The position numbers and the translations under genes were made by a program. Shown here in pieces: positions 48,800-57,986 of a stretch of DNA of 64,000 nt. The notes under the pieces are model-generated. The model saw nothing but the letters and a program-made list of their open reading frames with translations. It ran no database searches and was not told the DNA's origin. The stretch comes from Marthasterias glacialis (Eukaryota; Echinodermata; Asteroidea; Forcipulatida; Asteriidae), in NCBI GenBank assembly GCA_911728455.2, contig OU452234.1, positions 6,710,549-6,774,548 on the forward strand, given 5' to 3'. The first letter of the stretch is position 1. The number at the start of each line of letters is the position of its first letter.

Positions 48800-49004
48800 A
48801 GGGGCTGTGTCGTCATGATTATAGCAGTAAATGGAATAACCCAGTTACTTTGCGCACATGCATGCTGGCGGTCACACCACAGTTTGACAAAGACGGCACC
48901 CTTTGTGAATTGACTGCAAGTGTCAGCGTGTGCAGTATTTTGGTGAGAGTTCATCTTTCCATTCACAGCCACAGGCCTGTTATAATTATGACGGCACAGC
49001 CCCT
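48800..49004. repeat. TTAA-flanked TIR element (205 bp)
   Basis: TTAA lies immediately outside both ends (48796-48799 and 49005-49008). The ends aggggctgtgtcgtcatgat and ataattatgacggcacagcc followed by cct are inverted. TTAA duplication plus a short G-rich end fits a piggyBac-type non-autonomous element. Confidence 0.85.
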
Positions 49005-51535
49005 TTAATGTAAGCAGTGGTTTGAGTACAAACTGTGCATAGGGCCACTGCACAAAGACAAACAATACCTGCCTACAAGCTACATTCTATTTACTGGCCC
49101 ATGATCAAAAAGACTTTTCCAAAACAAGGTTGTTTTTCTTTAAATTCCTTCCATATCTAAAAATGGAATATCATCTTCATCATCTTCTCTTATTTTTATT
49201 TAGGCCTTTAAACTTCTAGCACAAAGACACTATTGAGGATATATGTTGGTCCATTACCATTGATAAAAAACCACACCTATCAGGACTCCATTATGTCAGG
49301 ACTCAAATGTTCCTAGTTGAACCTCTCAATTGGCACAAAAGCCCTGCCCGGTATTTTGTCTGAGCTGACTATAGAGAATGATCTAAAAACACTCAAGGAG
49401 CTATTTTCAACTGATCAAAAGAGTTATGGCAACCAGGGATCATATTAGAAACGAGCAATTGATCCCAAAGTTCCCTCTTTATTGTCCTAATCCAAATATT
49501 GACATCTCTGACTATTGATTACCACATTGTAAGCTTTTATGTTTTATTGCAACGAACACGACCTACAATAAATAGCGTGACCATGTTTCAGGGTTTGACT
49601 CGGTATCTGATTAACGTAGTGATGACTACAAAGAAATTTTTCTTTCGTTTTTCAACCTTCATTGGGATTGATTCTCTTTCAGTTATTAAAAAAGTTTTAT
49701 CCATAACATTTTTGAAGTGGGAAACTGACTAGGCCTATCATTTGTTATTTCTAACCATAGTACCTGAGGATGTTTGGGGTATTTTGGACACTTTCTTTTG
49801 AAGTTGGATGCCATGCCCTGCTGTTTGTGATTTGTAGCTTTTCTGGACACCCGATTTCCAGATCCGTTCTTTAACACAAAAAGACGGCCGAACTATAGGA
49901 TTTTCCACATAACATACAAATGCTGTAATACCTATCAGGTCTTCCTTTATTTTGTCATTACTTGTGATATGAGATCCATGGGAAACATGGCAAACATATC
50001 AAATTAAAGAGAATAATATCACATTAAAGAGAACAATGTACTCTTTTGTTTATTTGAAAGGCAGTTGAATTGTTTATAGTAATGCAGAGCGCTACATGGG
50101 CTTACGCAGCAACTGTGATAATGATATTATGCGACTAGTCAGGCAGATGACTTACAATCCTTTTTATGTTTTTATGATTTTCGCATTTTAGAAAGACTCT
50201 GCTAGGGTCAAAACGTGAAGCCATTAACAACTTTTGCATTTATAAAACAGGTCCTTTTGGTTGGTAAGCAGTTCGCAACAGCTTATTTTATTTTGTTTAT
50301 GTTTTCCTCTGAAGAGCTAAAGAAAGATAAACAGCAAATGTAGGGTTTTCTCTTTAAAAATGTGAACTCGGTTTTGCAAAATACAAGATATCTTTTCTCT
50401 GTAGATATAACTTCTGTGCCCATAAAATGCATCAATGTCCTATATTATACAATCTTATTTGAACTAAGGGTTTAATATTACCCTTTATTCGACATTCAAA
50501 AAGGATTCAGTTACATCTCCAATCAAACCAACTTCCCTTGTGATCATTCCAGGCTTCATAAATTTCGAATTCAACTTCATATATTGATTGCTTTACCAGA
50601 TGGACAACGAACTATATAACTCACAATACCAGTGTTAGAGAAGTCAAAGTAAATGACAAACTATAAAAACTGTCTTATAAATGAAAAATATATTTTCATG
50701 CCATATATATTTGGGAAAGACAGAGATGTATGTGACAACAAGCTTAATAAAAAAAATACCATGCAGGGAATTCCAAAGTTGAATAAAATAATAGTTTTCT
50801 ATTTTAAACTCCAAAAATATATGGTAATTCAACACTTGAAAAGTTCTCAGTGTATATTATTTCTAAAAGTTTATTACTACTTCACTAGTTAATAGACATG
50901 AAAGTGAACTATACATGAAAGTGAGCTATAAATTACTTCACTGTTAATTTATTACTCAGCACAGAATAGGGGGTCAAAATTAATGGTAAATTGAAAAATA
51001 GGCATACAGATTGCCCCCAAACCCCATGCAGACTAAGTGCAGACACCCTCTGTTGAGTGTTTTTTCTGCTAAAAAACACAAGATCCACTCAGAATCTATG
51101 ACTCCTAATAATATAGAAATAGAAACATGCGGTGAGTGTGCCTGAACTTATCAACACAATAATGGCTGCATTGTAAAGGTATTGTGAGAGGTACCAAGTT
51201 TTTTTACGACCAAAATTATTGCTGTCACTTGCTAGTTTCAGTTTACTGAATGGAATCGTAATACCCCCGTCCCTGAAAAGACGTGTATTTATTGTTTAAA
51301 TAATTTTACATTACGTTTAGACACTAGTATACCTTAAAAGCTCAACAACTAATTATTTCAGATGGTGATTTTATAATCGATTCATTAATTAGTGCTGCAC
51401 CTATCAACATCACAAAAAGAGCGTTGATGCTTGGATTGACAACTGTATTGATCTTCACACGCCCACTGATCATGACGGAGTCAGTGAGTGTTAGTTACGG
51501 GGAAGTGAAATAGATCATCACTTTTTGTTACCTAC

Positions 51536-51731
51536 CTGTGTGGTTTTCTATGTGTTTATTGTCCGTTTGCGGCGGTGGTAGAGTGGAATCATCACCCCCT
51601 TCCATTGCCTGTTTCTGTGGCACAATTTGCGGCTCTTGTGATACCGTTTTCTGTTGGGGTGCCTCGTGGTTCGGGCTTGTCTTCGGACTTTGCTGTTTCG
51701 TCTGTGTACTCGTGCTGCTAGAACACCCCAT
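51536..51731 (-). CDS. First coding exon (A) of an acidic, likely acylated protein
   Basis: The minus-strand ATG at 51731-51729 (context ctaagATGG) begins MGCSSSTSTQTKQQSPKTSP and continues for 65 codons to a donor, cacag|gtaggt, in phase 1. Met-Gly-Cys-Ser-Ser-Ser is a strong N-myristoylation consensus (Gly2, Ser6), and Cys3 is a usual palmitoylation site, so the product should sit on the inner face of a membrane. The rest is Gln/Pro/Ser-rich and predicted disordered. The full model (exons A-E, all phase 1) gives about 263 residues. ERICH5 also begins MGCSSS and is Glu-rich, which makes it a possible but unproven relative. No gene symbol is assigned. Confidence 0.78.
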
Positions 51732-52250
51732 CTTAGAGAATACGAGTCGCCGTCAAAAGTCAATACAAAAATCCACAAATAAGAGCAAAATATCTCTCTT
51801 CACTTCCTCTAATAAATGTATGTCATCCAAAAACCGCTTTGGAGTGTTGTACAGTACATGTGGTGTTTGAGATATACACACAAATGGAACTGGTGAACTT
51901 TGTTTATGATCGATAGCTGTTACTGCCCCAACACGCGTGCTGTCTTGTGTACACAACAACGGGGGAGGTAGCCGGGACACAACGTAGACTAACGCAACCT
52001 CTTTAGTGTGAAAAGCATGCAGAGCGTGTTTGTACGTCAAGCCGGACTGTATGTGCTATATTCACATAATTGTATGCGATATGCATATTCAAAGAACAGC
52101 TTCACTATCTCGAGTGCATACTGGAGGAGGAGTGCGTACTGATACATATTCATATCACATCAAACTGAGTGATTATAGTATATTCCTCGCCAATCTATTT
52201 GTGTGTTGTGACTTTGTAGTTAGGGGTAACCATCGCTATAGCTGACAGCT
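51732..52250. promoter_or_regulatory. 5' flank of the MGCSSS gene
   Basis: This is the region upstream of the minus-strand start, with more CpG and mixed-sequence words than the neighbouring introns. No TATA box is placed with confidence. The transcription start is unknown. Confidence 0.35.
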
Positions 52251-52323
52251 AGCCTCCGAGGTTGCACTAAAATCAACCTTTGGTAGTATTTTGGGTTATG
52301 ACTTTACAATATCAGGAAAGTAG

Positions 52324-52530
52324 TACGAAAGCCCAATCGTGCCACGGAAGCATATAGTATCAGCGGGAAAAAAAATCCGTTATTACAAATTACATCCGTT
52401 ATTACGGATTAATAAATCGTAATAATGAATAAGTAATTCGTAATAATGAACTAAAAATTCGTTATTACGAATACAAATTATTGTTTCGTCATAACGGATT
52501 GATTTCCCGTGGCACGATTGGGCTTTCGTA
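52324..52530. repeat. 207-bp TIR element with internal ttattacgaat repeats
   Basis: The ends tacgaaagcccaatcgtgcc followed by acgg, and ccgt followed by ggcacgattgggctttcgta, are exact over about 24 bp. The interior consists of direct and inverted copies of attcgtaataatgaa / ccgttattacgga. It is a compact, well-preserved non-autonomous element. Confidence 0.92.
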
Positions 52531-55500
52531 TGATCCTGTCTTTATTTGTTCTACCTAATGCTTGTCTTTTTCAACGAAATGTTGCGCATATCTACTATTG
52601 GTAAGCATAAGACGACGTATCTTATTTATCAAATAGTTTTCCCGAGGTTCCGCCTGAGTATTTATATTGTGTCAAGCGTGTCGACTCAGGTCAGGAGGTC
52701 CGAAAATCTCCACAAGGAAGCTTGCTTATGAAATGAATTTAACAATATCTTTCACAGAACAAAAAATGTATTGCATAGGAAAAGCCAAGAGAAACTACCC
52801 GGAACGAGCGCTTTTAGTAAACGGAAGGTTGCTTTCATCTTATTTTGTATTTTATGTCCATTCAAATAATGTCCCGAGTGTTATGGCAAGTAATAACTGG
52901 TATTGTGACAGCCACACGGGTTGCCAGTTCCTCATCATCGTCCCGAAATACCGCCCTCTGGAGCTGTTTTACTCTGAGTACTCATCTTGGTTTGGAATTA
53001 AACTCTTTACAGACTAAACATGCTCAAAGTCAGCATTTCATGGTAGTTTGTATGAGATATTATTTGTTTTTTATATTTCAGCCAATAACAACAACAACCG
53101 TGCTTATAGCGCTTTAGATGTTTAAGAAAGAAAGAGTGTAAACGCTGATAAAAAGACAACTGGATCAAGAAGAAGACTTCAACAACGAGGAATGGTTGAA
53201 GAAAGCTCTTGAAAACAGGTTTCAGAGGTGTCTAGTTGTTGTAGTTTACGTTATACGATTTGATTTCGACCTTTTGGGTTTGAAGAATCAATACGAGCAC
53301 GCTTATACTTGTAATGTAAACAACTATGGGTCAAATGCCCTGTGTCACCTCCATGTTATTACAAGGCCTACATGCAACACAATCATGAACAGCCACTGAC
53401 GATGCAAAATGACAATAATGGAAAAATGAAGATGGGCGGTATTCGTGCGATTGTTTTTATAATTCACTGAAAATACAAAAATCGCTTTCATCTAGTTTAT
53501 TTATTACTTTGAGTTCCAGCAAACTTCACCGATGGTTCATGCATAACAATTGCGTTAGAACAGAAAGGTGCAAGCCCGGGAATAGCCAAATTAATGTCGC
53601 TTCAACTTCAAGCTAACATGTAATATAACTACAGATTTAGGTCGACAAACCACTTCACTTTAAACTTTTAGATATGGTGCGTGTAAGCCTAATAGAATGC
53701 GTAATATGCTTATCACAATACCGATAATTTTATTCAAAGGAATCAGTGTTTAAAAAAACCGAAACGTTTCAGAGGGAAATGTTGAATTAACAAGCTATAG
53801 GCCCTAGAACACAGAGGGCAGTATACAAATATGACTGCTTTGAGGCGAATCTCTGGGGACCACCGTAGAGGAGTCGTAGTTTTAACCATAGCACGAACCA
53901 TAACACGAATCAACATTGTTATAAAACCCATACATATATTGTGCCAATGGTGCCAAGTAACTGCTGTTGCTATGAGTAATTGGTTGCTATGGCGTGGCTT
54001 TCTAGTAAAAATTAGACGTAAAATTAGCATGTGACGCACTTTAACCAATCAAAAGGCAGAATCTTTGTAAGTGGTATAATAATAGCAGTTGTGTATGAGT
54101 TGTGGGTCAGCCACTGTCGAAAAAGGCACATCCCAGATGCTTTTTATGGTCAGCTGTTATATTTCGTTTTATATCACCTAAACGTTACAAATCAAATCTT
54201 ATACACATCAAATTCGTAACAATTGGTCGTCTGATGGGCAAACGGCTGTGCACTTTGATGTCAGTAATAAAATCCAGTAATAAAAAGTTTTGTTACCAAA
54301 ATGAGTACTTGTGCCCAGACTAAAGAATTACATGTAACTGTTTTCCTTAGTATTATACCTAACGTTTACATTTTTGCTTGGATTTACAGTTACATTGTGC
54401 GCTATACACGATGTGTGGACTTGATAACAAAAGATGTCCACACTGTGTAGGAACTTGAAACACTGTGTGGACTTACACACATCCACACAGTGTGTTAACA
54501 AATTATATATTCTCGTTTTACACCCAAAAAAAGAAGCATTTTCTGTGCAGCATTGAATAGCTCAAAACGAGTATTATATTAAAGGGACCAGGTGTCCAAA
54601 AACCAGCTCTCAAAACACTCTCTATTAGAAATGGCGGTGGTTTTAAAGATTTCTAACTGCACGCTGACAAAAGAATGTCCACACAGTATGTCACAAAGGG
54701 CCGTATGTGCACATAAGTGTGTACTCGGATCCAGATATGCATAAATTCTCCCGCGAGCTGTCGTCATATTATTATTAAGCTGTCACACCCAATTTCAGAC
54801 TGAGCAGATGTTGCATTTTTTTTTATAATTAAGCTGTTTGCTCAAATAAACATAACATTGAAATTCAATTAGTCAGCTCTGGTGAATTCATCGACACTGG
54901 GTGCGTAATAAATTTAACACGCGATGCGTCGGGCTGATTCGTCATGCGAATACTGCTGAAAACAAGAATTATCAGTTTTATATCAGATATTTCTATAAAA
55001 AAACAAGACTCTTAGAATAAACAGCAGAATTCGGGTTTTTGATGGATGATGTAATGAAGAAATGCCACATAGGCCTATATTCTGCAGATCATGGGAGCAG
55101 ATCGGGTCGACGCCGAAAACCAAACCCATGTTGCATAGCCCCATTGAGGTGAAAGGCGGGGAAATGACAACTTTGCTAGTGACGCGAACCACTGAAATTG
55201 TTACTGCAATTTGTTACAGTTTTAACGCCAACGACCTCCACCTGCTATAACTACGATGATTAATGTAATAGTGAACTGCTGATATTTGCATGTATTTACG
55301 CTAACGCCCAATCTCCACCAACACACCAGATGTTGAGTTGCTTCGTTTAAAAAACGTTTATTTTTGCTAAAGCTTTTGAACAAAATATTGAACTTTAAGT
55401 TCGTGGAGTCTCTGTTCATTACGGAAGCGTGCCGCCACACAGGAACACAGGAATTTGTTTCGCTGTTATCGTGAACGTACACGGTAACTATCATGTACGT

Positions 55501-56672
55501 ACACGATAAGTATCGTGTACGTACACATTACCATGCACGTACATGTACACGATAACAGCCACATACATTATGCGACAGTCTTTGGTTGGCGCCAGAAATA
55601 GTTTCAAATTTCCCGCACTCACATTGACAAATTTGTCAAGGATTTATTGAGCAGTGCGGCGGTCAGGCGGCTGTTTTGTGTCTAACCCTCCCTCCACCCA
55701 ACAGCCCCATCATGCCTTTTCCCTTACAGTTTCTGCAGTATTACCTGTCCTCGGTTTTTACCTTGCCCTACTTCGAGTCCAATGCCAGCTATAATATTGC
55801 ATTAAACTGTTCCTCCTCCCCCTTTTGAAAATCTCTCTCCCTTTCAACCACCCTGTTCCAATATACCATCCTCTCCCTGTTCTTCACCCTCTATGTCCCC
55901 CAAATTGGGGAGCAGGCAGTTATATTTGTCTCGCAACAGATTCTTTTTACGTATAATATTTTCTTGTTAATTAGGTTAGATGAAACTTTTGTGAGAGGAT
56001 CTTCCTTTTCCCGACCCCACCCACTTTCTTATTGTTTGAGTTCTATACTCTGTACAGCCATAGAGCAAGGACTCAACGTCCTGTTTCATCTGTTCGTCTG
56101 AGCAGAGATCTGAGTCACGGTTCTTACAATGACGTCATCATAAACCAACAAAGGACACAGTGCACCACGCCCTCTGTCATCGCTCAAAGATCAATTACTT
56201 TGAATTTTTAGACATCTTTCGTTGTAAATAAACATACTTCTCTCTGGATACAAGTCTGTATCAAGTAATGCATCTAAAGAAATGCATCGCGGTTTAATCA
56301 ACAAATTCAAGAGATGCGCACAAAACAACTCGTGATGATTTGTATTGCTATTGTATACTGTTGAATACTGTTATACTGTTACCCTTATCATAATGCAAAT
56401 GTAATCTGCACACATGTTCACGAAAATAATCAAACCTATACAATTACAATAAATAACAAAATAAATATAATCGAGTTGATTGTCCTCTCGTGTAATGGGA
56501 AAATAAAAGAGTTAAGAATTTGACTCTTGATAACTTCATCTTGCATTTTCCGCTGTTCACAATACACCGGCAGGGCTTATACTACCTATTTTCTTACACG
56601 CCTAGTTTACTTTTTTCAGATTTATTTGCATTAAGTGTAGCTTATTCAATGATGACGACATATGGGCCCTGA
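52531..56672. other. Intergenic DNA without a recognised gene
   Basis: Several open frames exist but none resembles a known protein. The stretch holds repeated cacacagtgtgtgg-type words (54405-54510, 54670-54690), a half-copy of the palindromic-array element (55420-55570), and an AP-1-like word next to a CRE-like word near 56108-56140. Upstream exons of the channel-subunit-like gene may lie here but could not be found. Confidence 0.5.
55420..55570. repeat. Partial copy of the cgtacacgata palindromic-array element
   Basis: The left end tacggaagcgtgccgcca corresponds to the TIR at 60396-60416. It is followed by degenerate units of tatcatgtacgtacacgata (about four), ending at cacgataacagcc. No right TIR is seen, so the copy is incomplete. 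Confidence 0.8.
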
Positions 56673-57023
56673 TGTTTAACCATAAAAGACGTAATTTGTA
56701 TACCAAGTATTTGTCTCAATCATCAAGGTGATGTAAAAAAAAAGTTCATGATTTCTTATTATTCGAAAACAAATAGTTATTTATCTGCAAGCTCGCTGGT
56801 TGAACATTATTCTACTAATCCTTCCGAGGATCTATACTCCACTCTTCCACAAATTAAATTTCATTCTTTCTTATGGCCTATTGTTATGTTAATTTTAGTA
56901 TTGATAATAAGTCTTACAAAAAAACTACTGCACATGATCTATTCAAAACGACATAATTCTTTGCAATGTCTTTACAGCCTACTTGGTGGTCGCTTCTATG
57001 AACGTCTTCCCACCAGCACTTGA
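56673..57023 (+). CDS. Probable last exon of a BK-channel beta subunit (KCNMB-like)
   Basis: The frame is open from 56673 (preceded by a TGA) to TGA at 57021-57023; the true exon start is inside it, perhaps after the AG at 56687-56688. It reads DVICIPSICLNHQ near its start and KFHSFLWPIVMLILVLIISL near its end, then a basic tail KKLLHMIYSKRH. In KCNMB subunits, which modulate Ca2+-activated K+ (Slo1) channels, the extracellular loop ends with a C-x-x-P-x-C motif and the second transmembrane helix begins F-W-P. Spacing between these motifs is similar here (about 55 residues). A loop cysteine usually present before the last stretch is replaced by Glu. Upstream exons (TM1, main loop) were not found, so it could also be a pseudogene fragment. 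Confidence 0.5.
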   Translation, partial: CLTIKDVICIPSICLNHQGDVKKKFMISYYSKTNSYLSASSLVEHYSTNPSEDLYSTLPQIKFHSFLWPIVMLILVLIISLTKKLLHMIYSKRHNSLQCLYSLLGGRFYERLPTST

Positions 57024-57102
57024 GGGAGGGTAGACTAATCTTGTAGTAAATAGAAGACAGAAGTGTTAAACTTTATACAGGGAGAGGATGTTTAGTGTTA
57101 AA

Positions 57103-57179
57103 AATAAAGGACAGATTAATTGTGTTGAAGCTTGTTCCATGTTCATGGTATAGAGATTTTTTTTTGTATGCAAAATAAA
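57103..57179 (+). terminator. Poly(A) signals behind the KCNMB-like exon
   Basis: AATAAA at 57103-57108 and again at 57174-57179 lie 80 and 151 bp after the stop at 57023. This is a plausible short 3' UTR and supports a genuine terminal exon ending before the next gene starts. Confidence 0.5.
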
Positions 57180-57925
57180 ATTCAGAAATTGAAGTTTACG
57201 TTCAATTCTTCCACGTTTTATTATCCAACTCACAAGTCATTAACACATTCACACATTTTGTAAAAGTGAACATTGTTGATACACATGTGTCCCCCTTCCA
57301 CCTGGTCTTTACTGCATGTATGCCTTAACTTATTGAACATTCTGCCGTTTAAACTGTCTGTCCTTTTCTGGTTAAGTAGCCAACCATTGAAGTAATTTTG
57401 TTTACAATGCAATGTAAAAATAACATAATTAAAGTCAAATAAAAAAAAAGAAACATCTTTGTGATTTATCCAGAGCAAACAAGCCACGGAAATGAAGTGA
57501 CATAACTCCCCGTGATGACTACACAGCTAATGTTTTATTCAACATTTGTCCCATTCAATTACCCAATTCTGTTTGCTTACCGGGATGTTGAGCACTTTCA
57601 CATGTAAATGTCCGCCTGACTCAACGGTTCAGGCTACGGGGGATCAAAACGGCTTGCTTCGCCATGCAACCATTGTTCCGCGTACAATAGGCGACCCCTC
57701 CGAAAACCCCAATTCAAAAAAGGCAAGATCAGTTTAGCGAGTGGCGACCATTTTAAATACCGATCATTTTCAAAATAAGCAGAGTGGTTTCAAAAACAGT
57801 TTTCACCGAAGTGTCAATTATTTACGGCTGGAATGATATCGAACTTGAAATTGGCGTGATTCCATGGAAAGGATTTGATATTCAATTCAGGATTTTATAA
57901 CAGATTTTGTGCGGGGATATAAATC
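57180..57925. promoter_or_regulatory. Intergenic interval and 5' flank of the EGF-repeat gene
   Basis: There are 0.75 kb between the poly(A) signals of the preceding exon and the ATG at 57926. The part 57590-57740 is less AT-rich, with several CpGs. No TATA box or conserved site is assigned. Confidence 0.35.
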
Positions 57926-57986
57926 ATGTCGATTTTGACGGCGTTTGGTGTTTTGGTTCTTCTGCTGGCAGAAAGCTATGCACAAA
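57926..57986 (+). CDS. EGF-repeat protein, exon 1 (signal peptide)
   Basis: ATG at 57926 (context atcATGT) starts MSILTAFGVLVLLLAESYAQ. It is a short N-terminus, a hydrophobic core and a small-residue end that together look like a cleavable secretion signal. The exon ends a|gtaagt in phase 1, the phase used by every downstream exon. The start was chosen because it is the first Met in this frame before the hydrophobic stretch and gives the signal peptide directly upstream of the EGF exons. No exon upstream was seen. Confidence 0.8.

Larger units (their letters stand above)
40013..51535. other. First intron (11.5 kb) of the MGCSSS gene
   Basis: It contains TIR elements at 43233-43999, 47664-47792 and 48800-49004, a dispersed repeat copy (46640-46850), an A run (47572-47585) and a (taa)n tract (47847-47874). 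The remainder is AT-rich sequence with no exon that could be defended. An apparent acidic frame near 49140-49190 was considered and rejected. Confidence 0.55.

Noticed and set aside
49140..49190. Minus-strand acidic frame EDDEDDIPFLDMEGI ending in a stop, compatible with phase 1
   Set aside because: No convincing polypyrimidine tract or acceptor precedes it, and it is very short; probably chance.
52667..53017. Plus-strand frame of 116 codons with several Cys residues
   Set aside because: No similarity to the KCNMB extracellular loop or any family recognised; weak start and no splice support.
54405..54690. CRISPR-like or regulatory array of cacacagtgtg words
   Set aside because: The spacing is irregular, the words are low-complexity palindromes and this is a eukaryotic context; probably a decayed inverted repeat.
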